Source: Clostridiaceae bacterium (lineage in GTDB: Bacteria; Bacillota; Clostridia; Lachnospirales; Lachnospiraceae). From it: a stretch of DNA of 64,000 bases. Position numbers and translations under genes: made by a program. Location: NCBI GenBank assembly GCA_018378255.1, contig JAGZXV010000004.1:9922-73921 (forward strand). The letters run 5' to 3'. The notes beneath the pieces were generated by a model. The model was not told the origin of the DNA. It searched no databases and worked only from the letters and a program-made list of their open reading frames with translations. Below are positions 10,058-19,525 of the stretch, one piece after another (position 1 is the first letter of the stretch; each line of letters starts with the position of its first letter).

Positions 10058-10067
10058 AAAAATCCTC

Positions 10068-12659
10068 TCAACTACTTATTGTTTTATCCTCACCGGCTCC
10101 AAAACGTACAAAATCTAATTGCTTTTCCTCAGTGTTTATAATAAGTACATCCCATAAATCTTGTGAAACTGTTTCCAATTTTCTTTCATATGTTAAGGAT
10201 TCCTTTGGCTTTTTATCCGTAAAATATTCACATTTATTGCACCCAATAGAAACAACAGGAAAACTTTGTTTCATATATATTTGATCTGAATGGTTATGTC
10301 CGTGAATAAATGCCGTAATTCTTATTTTTTCTTTCTTATTATGTTTTTCTAAGATATCAACTATTCGCTCCCCATTTCGAATCTGATTACTCCAATAATG
10401 TATTTCTGGCAACGGAGGCACATGAGAAAAGACCACCACAGAAAAGCCTTGCGGAGTTTGACACAAAACTTTATCTAACCAATTTACCTCTTCCTCTGGG
10501 AATCCATAACATATACTTTCACGATAGTCAAACGAGTGCAAAAACAAAAGCCTTAACTTCAACTCTAGCCGATCAACATAATACCACAAGTTTTGATTGT
10601 CACGCACCGCATCCTCAGGTGCATCTTCCTGGTACAGCAAGTATTGTTCATCTTCATTCATAACCTCTGGGTTTTTATGAAAATAATTAGAATCGTGATT
10701 ACCCTGTACAATATACACCGGTATATTCAAAGCATTTAAGTCATCCTTTACTTTTTTCACATAGTTCGCAGTCATCTTTTTAGGAACTAATCCATCCGTT
10801 ATATCCCCTAAATGAACAATTGCATCAAAACCTGCCTGCTCATGCACTGCCTTGATATTACATACTGTATCATCCCAAGTTCCTCCTATAGTATAATGAG
10901 TGTCTGTAAGTAAAGCTAAAGTTAAACTCTCCCCTCTTTTTTTACGTTTTAATACAGAAGTAGCTGTTGTTGCGATTTCTTCTGCAAACCATGGTTTTTC
11001 CTGATTTTCTTTTCTTCTCGTTGTATAAATAAGAACATCATTCATCCGGTTTTGTTCTTCTAGAGAAAATTCAGCTCCATCTACTCTTTTTATACAAATC
11101 CTAAAGAAACGTTCATCCTCAAAAAAGTAAGTTCCTGCTCTATATGCCGTTTCACTAAAATCATGATTATACGTTGTCCAGTTTTCCTCTTCCTGATAGC
11201 AATACGTGTAAATCAGCGTTCCATCTGTCTTTTTATCATAGGTTGCAATTGCGTATCGATAAGTCATATCTCTCAGTTGTAAGCAGCTTCCAGGATTAGC
11301 CTGATAAAATTGCAATGATGCCATTCTATTTGGTTGTGCCGATTCTACCATACCCGTTCCAGGATTAATTTTCCACCCAATATCGACTTCTATAGACAAT
11401 ACAGTTGTCTCCTCATCAATTCTTTCATTCCGGGAATCCAGCCTATTCGGAAATAATATATCATTCAGCCAGTACTTATTTTCTATATGAAGATAATAAT
11501 CCTCAATCCCCATTTCTTCTAACTGATTTGAAATCTCACGATAGTAAATATTACAAATAATTACCCTTAGCCGTTCTCTTGGAATTTCTAACAACTTATC
11601 CGGCCCACATACCATGATACCATGAATTTGTTTTCCCCATTTTGTGCTTCCATTATCAATAATATAAGCCGGCCTGTATTGCTCTCCATATCTGCGCATA
11701 TAATCTTCAAACATATTTCCCGCACCAAATACAACAAGTATTTTATCTTTTATATTGTTAAATGCACCTGCCAATCTGCGCTGATATTTATGATATGGAA
11801 CATCAGGATCAAAAATACCGATATGATGAGGATGCCGCAGTTCTTCCGGTGGATACTCCATATATTTTCCCTTCATCATACATAGTAAGCGATCATATCC
11901 CATCGGAACAGCCAATTCCAAATTCTCAAATGGCAACTGTACAATATTATCAAAATCTTTACGGTAATACACTTCATAATTATTAGCATCAAAAGATGCA
12001 TTGAATGTCCTAACATAGTATCCCTCTTCTTCGGGACAGGCAGAGCATGCTAATCTGTATCTTTCTAATAATTTCTGACGCCCCTCATGTTTAATTATCA
12101 TACGGTAAGCTATTTTTTTTAAAAATGATAATGTCTGGAATTCAGGACGCCCTTCTCCATAAGTTTGAATTATGCACAGCCTTTTATAAATTGCTATTTT
12201 TCTCAATTGTTCTCTTCGTCTATTTTCATCTTCATAAACATAATCTAACGCCAGTATATCAATCCAAATCCCCCAGTTACAAATGCGTTCAAGTTCATGA
12301 TATTCCACCCCTAATGTATTACTATTTCTCAATCTACACATACTTCCTCGAAAAATACCAGAATCATTTTCATCGGTATGGAGATCATATGGCGACTGTA
12401 ATTTTTCACTTGCTAAGCATTTAAACTTCTCATAGTCTTTTCTCGGCATTGCCACGTCTACATCATCGTCCCATGGAATAAATCCTTGATGTCGTACTGC
12501 TCCTAATAATGTCCCAGACCATAAATAGTATCTAAGATTATGTTCTTCACAGAATGCTTTAAAAACATTTAACAATTCTAATTGAATAGTCCATATTTTT
12601 TTCATCTTAGCTGTTACCGTGTACCCACAAATCACTTCATCTCGTTCCAAACCTAACAT
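10068..12659 (-). CDS. LicD / Rossmann-like / metallophosphoesterase three-part fusion
   Basis: An 863-residue protein with three recognisable parts. Residues ~20-290 are LicD (SGTLLGAVRHQGFIPWDDD). Residues ~305-395 form a Rossmann-like module starting ILVVFGAGNMF, related to modules in neighbouring proteins. Residues ~590-850 are a calcineurin-like phosphoesterase with all metal motifs: LLTDTHY, HLGDITDG, VQGNHDS, FSHVPP and FIHGHNHSD. Between them (~415-580) lies a beta-rich region I do not recognise. LicD adds phospho-groups to glycans whereas the phosphoesterase fold removes them, so the fusion may edit or proofread the same modification; this is inference. The gene lies between the methyltransferase and GDPD genes with 15- and 10-base gaps. 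Confidence 0.88.
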   Translation of the reverse strand: MLGLERDEVICGYTVTAKMKKIWTIQLELLNVFKAFCEEHNLRYYLWSGTLLGAVRHQGFIPWDDDVDVAMPRKDYEKFKCLASEKLQSPYDLHTDENDSGIFRGSMCRLRNSNTLGVEYHELERICNWGIWIDILALDYVYEDENRRREQLRKIAIYKRLCIIQTYGEGRPEFQTLSFLKKIAYRMIIKHEGRQKLLERYRLACSACPEEEGYYVRTFNASFDANNYEVYYRKDFDNIVQLPFENLELAVPMGYDRLLCMMKGKYMEYPPEELRHPHHIGIFDPDVPYHKYQRRLAGAFNNIKDKILVVFGAGNMFEDYMRRYGEQYRPAYIIDNGSTKWGKQIHGIMVCGPDKLLEIPRERLRVIICNIYYREISNQLEEMGIEDYYLHIENKYWLNDILFPNRLDSRNERIDEETTVLSIEVDIGWKINPGTGMVESAQPNRMASLQFYQANPGSCLQLRDMTYRYAIATYDKKTDGTLIYTYCYQEEENWTTYNHDFSETAYRAGTYFFEDERFFRICIKRVDGAEFSLEEQNRMNDVLIYTTRRKENQEKPWFAEEIATTATSVLKRKKRGESLTLALLTDTHYTIGGTWDDTVCNIKAVHEQAGFDAIVHLGDITDGLVPKKMTANYVKKVKDDLNALNIPVYIVQGNHDSNYFHKNPEVMNEDEQYLLYQEDAPEDAVRDNQNLWYYVDRLELKLRLLFLHSFDYRESICYGFPEEEVNWLDKVLCQTPQGFSVVVFSHVPPLPEIHYWSNQIRNGERIVDILEKHNKKEKIRITAFIHGHNHSDQIYMKQSFPVVSIGCNKCEYFTDKKPKESLTYERKLETVSQDLWDVLIINTEEKQLDFVRFGAGEDKTISS

Positions 12660-12674
12660 CAGTTATCCTTCCTA

Positions 12675-14354
12675 TCATCTTCCTAATATTTCTATATTCT
12701 GTTGCATTCTCCCAATATCCATCCCCGTCCACCTGTAAAAGTTCTGATACACGTCATAACGCCTATTATCAGCGACAAATCGATTCTCTACTTTTTGATA
12801 AATATCCCATAAATCCGTCAGCATATAGCGTTCTTTCATTACTGATAAAGGAATTAATTTCTCCGCCTCTGGTATAAAAGCATAAGTATACATCAATGCA
12901 CGATACATCGGATAAGATGCCGGGTAATTTTCTCTTACAAATTCCTGATCAAAATACATTAATGTCCCGTTCACATAAAAACAATTAAACGGTATCATAT
13001 CTACATAACAATATTTCAATATAATACCGTAATCCCTATTAAACTCTTTTGCTTCTGGAAGCTCATTCTCCTTTGTATTTACCGTTTCAGAAGACCGCAA
13101 TATATTTTCATAAATCATCCGCAATATACTTTCAAACCTTGTCTTATCTCCCTCCACTGCTAGTTTACGCAAATAATCTGAGCACGTGATTTCAGGAATA
13201 AATGGCATAACTAACGTATTGCCTTCTAGCTGATGGGGTACAATCGAAACCCCTTTCTGTTGTAAAGCAGATATATTTTTATAAACCGTATTAATACTAT
13301 CCTGTCCGTCTGTATATAAAGCCTTCTTTTTTACACTCCTTCTTTCAGGGTTCAATCCATGAACACTGGTAGAAAGGCCGTGATCTCTCCCACGATCTGT
13401 TGTTACTGCTGCAAAAACTATATCTCCGGCCTCTTCATTCACAGAACATTCTACCAGAAAAGAGTTTGCAAAGAATGGAAATACTTGATTATCAATTATA
13501 TCAGAGTATAACCATTGTTCCGGTGCAATTAAAGTTGTCGCATCAATATGATAAAAAAGCAGTCGCTCTCCCAAATCTTTCTGAGGCAGATATTCGTCCG
13601 AATATATCATCTGAGGTAGTTTATAATCAGGCAATGGATAGTAAAACCGGTATTTTTCCAAACCTGATTTTATTAAAATCTGCGTCAATTCATGACGTCC
13701 AAAAGTGTATCCCTTGGCCGGGGTCTGGTACTGATTAATTCCTCCAAACGGCATTTTCGTATAATATTCTTTTTCACCGCAAAAATAACGAAGGCCATAT
13801 TTATTTTCCACAGATATCAAAAATTTTCCATTAGGCTTTAAAAAACGCATTATAGCTTTTAAGTAATCTATATAATCCTGTTGTTTTTTACTTCCGTTGC
13901 ACTGCCGTTCCATGCAGCCAATCATAACGATATAGTCAAATTTCTGTTCTAACGGCATTTTCACAACATCTCCGGCATAAATATCCAGATTTTCACGTTT
14001 CCTATATCTTTCTTGAATCGCCTTTGATTTATAGTCCCCATATTCTACTGTTACTACCCGCTTACAGCGGTCACAGAGGAGCCCGGTTAGTGCTCCGAAC
14101 TCACCACCAATCTCAAGCACCTCTGCATCCTTTTTAAACTCATACCAGTTTAATACAGATGTTCTCATTGGGGACAAATGATAAAATACTTGCCATCTGT
14201 CATCTCTCGCCAGAATATGAGAATAGTCTTCTCCTTCTGTCTCTTTTATATACTTCCTTATATCGCAATTAACAGGTATTTTATCCTGATTTGCACCACT
14301 TCCATTATAATATTCCAAATGTAATCGTGACATAAAATCCCTCATCTGTATCAT
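12675..14354 (-). CDS. SAM-dependent methyltransferase with possible kinase-like C-terminal domain
   Basis: A 559-residue protein. A class I methyltransferase domain is clear at ~80-235, with motif I VLEIGGEFGALTG, acidic VTVEYGD, and YIVMIGCMER. The C-terminal half has a stretch CYVDMIPFNCFYVNG followed by TLMYFDQEF, which resembles the catalytic-loop and metal-binding motifs of aminoglycoside/choline-kinase-like folds. A methyltransferase-kinase pairing is known from the O-antigen terminator WbdD, so chain capping is one possible role. Length and position in the operon fit a glycan-modifying enzyme. The kinase assignment is weak and should be treated as a hypothesis. Confidence 0.75.
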   Translation of the reverse strand: MIQMRDFMSRLHLEYYNGSGANQDKIPVNCDIRKYIKETEGEDYSHILARDDRWQVFYHLSPMRTSVLNWYEFKKDAEVLEIGGEFGALTGLLCDRCKRVVTVEYGDYKSKAIQERYRKRENLDIYAGDVVKMPLEQKFDYIVMIGCMERQCNGSKKQQDYIDYLKAIMRFLKPNGKFLISVENKYGLRYFCGEKEYYTKMPFGGINQYQTPAKGYTFGRHELTQILIKSGLEKYRFYYPLPDYKLPQMIYSDEYLPQKDLGERLLFYHIDATTLIAPEQWLYSDIIDNQVFPFFANSFLVECSVNEEAGDIVFAAVTTDRGRDHGLSTSVHGLNPERRSVKKKALYTDGQDSINTVYKNISALQQKGVSIVPHQLEGNTLVMPFIPEITCSDYLRKLAVEGDKTRFESILRMIYENILRSSETVNTKENELPEAKEFNRDYGIILKYCYVDMIPFNCFYVNGTLMYFDQEFVRENYPASYPMYRALMYTYAFIPEAEKLIPLSVMKERYMLTDLWDIYQKVENRFVADNRRYDVYQNFYRWTGMDIGRMQQNIEILGR

Positions 14355-14365
14355 TCTTTCATCGT

Positions 14366-16879
14366 TTACTTTCTTTCAAAATACAGTTTACCATATCCCA
14401 GATCTTCAAAAACAGAAACACCATCCAATTCTTTACAATGTTCATTTGTATATTCAAGGTCTTTGTATCGATAACATTCATCTACAAACTCTATTGATAT
14501 CCCGCTATTCTCCACATAAAGTTCACCAATAAACTCCCTAAAAAAATCTATAATCGCTCGATGTGTTTCCTCCATGAAATACAGTTCCTCCTGCGAGCGA
14601 TGCTCCTGTCCATAAATTAAATTTCCCTCTTCGTCAATTCCCTCAACTGAGGTTTCTGAAGAAGTCATAACCGCTTCTAGAAACACATAGTTTTCAAACA
14701 AATAACTCTTTTTAATGTATGATGTATAGCAGTTATTTTCCGGATAATTATCCATCAGCATCGCATGAACCGGAAGTTTTCTTCTATTTTCTTCCCCTAT
14801 ATCATAAAAGCATAGATAAAGCCCTTCTATCGAAAACGGAACAACCCTCGACATGTCATACTGGCTCGTTCCTGATGAAACAAAATCAAACAAGCCATAA
14901 TTTTTATTTTCTTTCAAGCCTAATCTCTCTAAATATTTGTAATAGCTTTTTCTAGTTTCATCTGAACGCTTAAATATTATGTTCTTATGTTCTAACGCAT
15001 AAGTGACTGCATCTCCATATAATGCTTCATCATAAGGAATAATCTCTTTTTCCCTTAATTTAAACTTTCTCATCAGCATTTTTTCTGGTGTATAGCTTCT
15101 GGGCTGTCCGGCCGAATACCGAATATCGTCTTCCGTCATTCTGGATATAGACGCATTCAATAATCTTGAAGTTGGGAAATAAATACCTTCTGGAAGATTA
15201 TTAAGTTTTCTATATTTCTTCATATTATTATAAAGCTGAAGAATCAAGTATCCATCTCTGGCTGAAAAAAGAACATCATCATATTTTCTTGTTTTAATTT
15301 TCTTAACCAACCATATCATAAACTTAGCGATTATTGGAGCTATAAATAAATACCCAAATTCATAGCTTTCCCCTACATCTGCTTTCCCCTGACTATGATA
15401 AAGAGCAAATGGATTGTTAAATATTTTTGCTATAAATAGGCCAAGCATAGATCTCTCATTTATTGTGCATGCAATCTGTCTGAGTTGGCTATAGCTTGAT
15501 ATGTCTAACAAGTCTATAGCTTTTTTTATTATAAATGTATCATAACCGCTGTTCTTTGCACATTCTCCATCAGCAATAGGATTATCACCTATATGCAAAT
15601 AACTTCGGCCCGTAACCTGCCTTTTTACCACTTCATATATTCCGCTTCCCTTGGAACAACAATAATCACAGGAAACAAATAACTTGTTATATCCCATAAT
15701 ACCTAACTTTTCCAACATTTTCCCAATACACTTTCCAGGCAGATACATATCGGAGATAAGGCATATTTGTTTTCCTAGACTAATTGCATAATTGTACAGT
15801 TCTACCATCTTAACACGCGGAATCAAAACCTGCGTTTCTATCTCGATCTCAATTTCTATCAAGCGAATACGATCCTTGGACGAAATACCCGTTAATTCTT
15901 GAAATACAGAATAAATATCATAGATATTCGCATGGTTTACGACACTTTCCCGCTCAGCCAGCATGCGAAGGCTTTTAAAATTTTCTATTACAATTCCTTC
16001 TTCTGCTGCTTTTTTTCCTACAATCTCAAAAACATCTGCAGGAAACAACGTTTTTCGCATAATAAGCGTATCAAAAATGTCAAAACTAATTATCTCATGT
16101 TTTTCAATCTCAGTCCGCAGTAACTCCTCACACACATCAAAATATGGATCAGCTTCTACATAATGTTTTTGTCTTCCGTACTTTTGGAAAAGATTATTTC
16201 CTTCTATGTCATAAAGCAAAATATGGTTTAAGGAACAAAAACGGTTAATTCTGTTATATACATGTGGTGTTGAATGCTCTCTTGTAACAGAGATAATAAT
16301 ATCAGCTTTAAGATCTCTTACTTCCTCGTAAGATAATATTTTTTTTCCAAAAAAGATACCCTCTTTTACATTTTTATCCATTAACCCAATTATATTATAA
16401 TCCGAGAATGCATTGACTAATATTCCAGTTCTCGGTCCTTTTCCATAAAAAACAATTTTTTTATTTTTAAATCCAGAAAAATTTTTCTGAAATTTATATA
16501 TAACCTCTTCATCAGCCATATTATCTATTTGAAAACGTTCAAATAAGTTTTCTCCATTAATACCATATAGCTGAATACAATTAATGGAACAGAAAATGCG
16601 AATCCGCTCGAATACCGCACGTACAGAATTAGGACGTGCCACTACTATAATCAAATCTACGTTTTGCTCTACTACCTCTTTATAGGATAATACCGGCTTA
16701 CCAAAAAGAAAGCCCTCTTTAATATCGCGATCCATCACTCCAACAATATTATAATCCTTAATTACTTCTAAAATTAATTTAGTATAGGGACCCTTCCCAT
16801 AAAGTACTATCTTTTTATTTTTACAATTACTAAATTCCTTTTCAAATGATTCTACTACATATTGATGATCAGTTATCAT
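14366..16879 (-). CDS. Large HAD-like protein with tandem Rossmann-like modules
   Basis: An 837-residue protein and the promoter-proximal gene of the glycan locus. Two tandem N-terminal modules of ~115 residues each begin KIVLYGKGPYTK and KIVFYGKGPRTG and are clear internal duplicates. A HAD-like domain follows at ~255-470 with motif I SFDIFDTLIMRK and downstream LISDMYLPG and HIGDNPIADG, so the catalytic aspartates look intact. The C-terminal ~350 residues, with FSARDGYLILQLY, are a family-specific region of unknown function. The gene at the left edge of the window is a paralogue with a damaged HAD motif. HAD enzymes usually hydrolyse or transfer phosphate, so a role in phosphorylated glycan precursors is plausible. 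Confidence 0.85.
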   Translation of the reverse strand: MITDHQYVVESFEKEFSNCKNKKIVLYGKGPYTKLILEVIKDYNIVGVMDRDIKEGFLFGKPVLSYKEVVEQNVDLIIVVARPNSVRAVFERIRIFCSINCIQLYGINGENLFERFQIDNMADEEVIYKFQKNFSGFKNKKIVFYGKGPRTGILVNAFSDYNIIGLMDKNVKEGIFFGKKILSYEEVRDLKADIIISVTREHSTPHVYNRINRFCSLNHILLYDIEGNNLFQKYGRQKHYVEADPYFDVCEELLRTEIEKHEIISFDIFDTLIMRKTLFPADVFEIVGKKAAEEGIVIENFKSLRMLAERESVVNHANIYDIYSVFQELTGISSKDRIRLIEIEIEIETQVLIPRVKMVELYNYAISLGKQICLISDMYLPGKCIGKMLEKLGIMGYNKLFVSCDYCCSKGSGIYEVVKRQVTGRSYLHIGDNPIADGECAKNSGYDTFIIKKAIDLLDISSYSQLRQIACTINERSMLGLFIAKIFNNPFALYHSQGKADVGESYEFGYLFIAPIIAKFMIWLVKKIKTRKYDDVLFSARDGYLILQLYNNMKKYRKLNNLPEGIYFPTSRLLNASISRMTEDDIRYSAGQPRSYTPEKMLMRKFKLREKEIIPYDEALYGDAVTYALEHKNIIFKRSDETRKSYYKYLERLGLKENKNYGLFDFVSSGTSQYDMSRVVPFSIEGLYLCFYDIGEENRRKLPVHAMLMDNYPENNCYTSYIKKSYLFENYVFLEAVMTSSETSVEGIDEEGNLIYGQEHRSQEELYFMEETHRAIIDFFREFIGELYVENSGISIEFVDECYRYKDLEYTNEHCKELDGVSVFEDLGYGKLYFERK

Positions 16880-16913
16880 TTCAACACCTCTCGCTACAGA
16901 CTTTAACTAATTT

Positions 16914-16942
16914 ATCATACCACACACTGATTGCCACGTCAA
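16914..16942 (-). promoter_or_regulatory. Sigma-A promoter of the glycan-modification operon
   Basis: Minus-strand TTGACG (16937-16942) and TATGAT (16914-16919) are 17 bases apart, 35 bases before the ATG of the HAD-like gene. This is the strongest promoter candidate for the whole leftward operon. Confidence 0.7.
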
Positions 16943-16979
16943 AAAATTCTTCCATTTTAAAGCGCAAAACCGGCTTACC

Positions 16980-17008
16980 TTGACATCCCCCTCATTTCCA
17001 TATATATT
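16980..17008 (+). promoter_or_regulatory. Sigma-A promoter of the divergent plus-strand pair
   Basis: TTGACA (16980-16985) and TATATT (17003-17008) are 17 bases apart and point to the gene at 17052. The promoter is back-to-back with the operon promoter at 16914-16942, so the two units may share regulation. GGAGG lies just before the ATG. Confidence 0.7.
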
Positions 17009-17051
17009 TAAATAGATATTCATCCTTTTCAAATCCCGGAGGTTATTATTA

Positions 17052-18473
17052 ATGTCATCATCCCCAAAAGATCTCAGTTATTTATTTAACTGTGAAACAG
17101 ATTCGGATTTTATTATATCCTGTTACGAAACACTATTAAACCGTACGATTGACCCTCATGAACTCCGTTATGCCATCCAGATGTTTAAAGATGGCTTATC
17201 TCGCGGCGGCTTCATTTATTGGGTAAGCCGTTCTTCAGAATTCAATCAACGATTTAATATAAAAGATATCAAAAAATACCGCATGGAATGTTATTCATAC
17301 AAAATAGGGGAAAGAGCCAAGCGTGCTTTAAAATTGGATAAAAAGGTTCCTGTAAAGCTGGATTTACTACCTGTTCAAAATATGATTTCTACCAATCTTG
17401 CTATTAGTAAACTGGATATGACAATGGAAACCGAATTTTCTGCGCTCTCTACAGGCCAGATTTCCCAAATAAAGACTTATATTCCTGACACTTCTGATAC
17501 CGTGCCTTATATCACAGCAGGTTACTTAGCGCAGGATATTATTAATCCCAGTATGGTCTCTCAAACCTATGTCCCTTTTGAATTTGACGTAAACCATATT
17601 TTTGAAAAGAACAATTTTTTCATAACCTCTCCTGGAACTATTTATCAGCTGCTAACAACCAACAGCTTAGAAAAGTTCGCTCGCAAAACACAGGACTATT
17701 TTGTTTTTACTATGCCGGTCCTTCCTGCTGTATATAATAGTCTTTCAGTTGTGTGGGACACACAATGGGATAATTATGAAGTTCGAGCCAGCGGCTCATA
17801 TGAAAGATGGATGAGAGGCAATACTAAAAAAGCAGGTATTCATATTATTAATAACAGCGACAATGAGAAACACGTTACAATTGCGTTTACATTATCTTCG
17901 TTAGATATTGGCTCTTCTGTTATTTTGGAATACGCAGGACAAAAAAATGTTTTGGTATTTCATAATACTTTGTGCCCTGTATCTATAAATTTGTGGTTGA
18001 ATACTGGCAATAACGATATTACCTTTACTTATTTCGGTTCTAAAATAACCCCTCCCGGTGATTGGTCAAGAGCCGTAAAATTTTCTGTAATCGATTTCAA
18101 TATAAAAGAACTCTCAGCTTCATCTGCTGCTCACTGTCGAAAAGCTGCTTATGATTTATGTGAGGCCGAGTTAGGAAGCGGATATTACCCCTTCATTCTA
18201 ACGGACCCCTTTATCCGTTCTCAGCTCCATAGAAATGGTTTCTTCCAGATTGAAGCCTACAGAATATTTTCTACTTATGCGGTTCAAAAGTGCGCTGTTA
18301 CCAGATATTATCACTCCAATGATGAACGAAGCCTTAATTGTTATTATATTTTTCAAGATGAAGTAGGTATAGACAATACTGAAAATTTTTCTTCGCTTAT
18401 GATCTACATTGCACAGCGGACTGCTCCATTCCATGCGGCTCCATTCGAATTTATCAAATCTGTTAACGGCTAA
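17052..18473 (+). CDS. DUF4214-like N-terminal domain protein, function unknown
   Basis: A 473-residue protein preceded by GGAGG and a consensus promoter. The first ~80 residues (CYETLLNRTIDPHELRYAI, then SRSSEFNQRF) match the pattern of DUF4214, a small helical domain found in surface and glycosyltransferase-associated proteins. The remainder has a beta-rich middle with many aromatic residues that I do not recognise. No signal peptide or membrane segment is evident, so it appears cytoplasmic. It is transcribed with the next gene and divergently from the glycan operon, which suggests an accessory role there, perhaps glycan recognition. No function is claimed. Confidence 0.75.
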   Translation: MSSSPKDLSYLFNCETDSDFIISCYETLLNRTIDPHELRYAIQMFKDGLSRGGFIYWVSRSSEFNQRFNIKDIKKYRMECYSYKIGERAKRALKLDKKVPVKLDLLPVQNMISTNLAISKLDMTMETEFSALSTGQISQIKTYIPDTSDTVPYITAGYLAQDIINPSMVSQTYVPFEFDVNHIFEKNNFFITSPGTIYQLLTTNSLEKFARKTQDYFVFTMPVLPAVYNSLSVVWDTQWDNYEVRASGSYERWMRGNTKKAGIHIINNSDNEKHVTIAFTLSSLDIGSSVILEYAGQKNVLVFHNTLCPVSINLWLNTGNNDITFTYFGSKITPPGDWSRAVKFSVIDFNIKELSASSAAHCRKAAYDLCEAELGSGYYPFILTDPFIRSQLHRNGFFQIEAYRIFSTYAVQKCAVTRYYHSNDERSLNCYYIFQDEVGIDNTENFSSLMIYIAQRTAPFHAAPFEFIKSVNG

Positions 18474-18489
18474 AAACAGGAGGTATTAT

Positions 18490-19464
18490 ATGAATGAATT
18501 ATTCTATATCTTCCATGGATATGGCGGTGAAAATTCACTAATGCCCCTGGTTGATTATATGCAGAAAAAAGGACATCCTACATTAGTAATTGATGATCAA
18601 AAATTTCCCTATACACGTGCTGAGATGTTTGAACGTTTAAACGAATTAAAAAAGCAATATCGGATTGTCTTAATAACCTCAGCCCATTTATGGTTTGATC
18701 AATACAATTACCTGCATTTTTATGGGCATGACCCCAACATGATATCAGCTCTTGAGCTGTTAGATTACTTAAAGCCAGACTATTCTGTATTTTATCCGCA
18801 TGACATGGAATGCTTTATGCATGATAGCGAAATTTCATGGCTCACTCTGTTTGATCTGGTTATGCTTCCTTACCAGCATAACATTTATTACAAACTTAAG
18901 CATCTATGCAAACGCGTTGAGATCGTTTACTGGATCAAAAAGCATACGAATACTGAATTATTAGTAGATCGTGATAATCCGGTATATAAGCCCGCCTTTT
19001 TCCCAAGTAATATTATTACTTTTTATGACCAGCTGGGAGCCGAAGGTTATGCTGACTGGTTTCGGCGCTATATTGGCCCGGACATCGCTATTAAAATGCC
19101 TGCAGGAGATTTTGGCGTATATCCGATTCTCTCAAAAGAAGGTTATCATTTTTTAGATCCGGCAAAATCAGTCTATGATGCCATGTCAGATTATAATCTT
19201 ATCATCGGAAGCGGGCATTCCTCCATCATTTACGAAGCCGCATACAGCGGAATACCGGTTATATCTATTCTGGATGGTTGTTTTACTGATGAAATTTATT
19301 TAAAAAGTATATCTGGCATCAATGGCGTCTACCCACTTCATCCTGAAGAACTCCAGGATTTTTTAAAGGATATTAACTCCAGCCACAAACTACTGTCTAC
19401 CGGGCCTGATATTTTAAAACCATTTGATTTTAACCGCGTATATAAGTATCTTACAGACTTTTAA
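18490..19464 (+). CDS. Possible GT-B-fold glycosyl/glycerophosphotransferase-like protein
   Basis: A 324-residue protein. The frame is open further upstream, but ATG 18490 follows AACAGGAGG and starts just after the stop of the previous gene, so it is the preferred start. The C-terminal region IIGSGHSSIIYEAAYSGIP resembles the nucleotide-binding segment of GT-B enzymes such as CDP-glycerol glycerophosphotransferases and UDP-GlcNAc 2-epimerases. N-terminal YIFHGYGGENS and VFYPHDMECF are not diagnostic. No membrane segment is seen. It may transfer a CDP- or UDP-activated group; the assignment rests on a short motif only. Confidence 0.7.
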   Translation: MNELFYIFHGYGGENSLMPLVDYMQKKGHPTLVIDDQKFPYTRAEMFERLNELKKQYRIVLITSAHLWFDQYNYLHFYGHDPNMISALELLDYLKPDYSVFYPHDMECFMHDSEISWLTLFDLVMLPYQHNIYYKLKHLCKRVEIVYWIKKHTNTELLVDRDNPVYKPAFFPSNIITFYDQLGAEGYADWFRRYIGPDIAIKMPAGDFGVYPILSKEGYHFLDPAKSVYDAMSDYNLIIGSGHSSIIYEAAYSGIPVISILDGCFTDEIYLKSISGINGVYPLHPEELQDFLKDINSSHKLLSTGPDILKPFDFNRVYKYLTDF

Positions 19465-19467
19465 AAA

Positions 19468-19503
19468 ATATTCCCGGTACCTTTTAAAAAGGGCCGGGAA
19501 TAT
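19468..19503. terminator. Bidirectional hairpin terminator
   Basis: Perfect 10-base arms ATATTCCCGG (19468-19477) and CCGGGAATAT (19494-19503), with extra pairing of CCTTTT and AAAAGG inside. It lies between the ends of convergent genes, four bases after the plus-strand stop and 22 bases before the minus-strand one, so it can serve both. Confidence 0.75.
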
Positions 19504-19525
19504 CCTGTCTTATATAACCTGTCTT

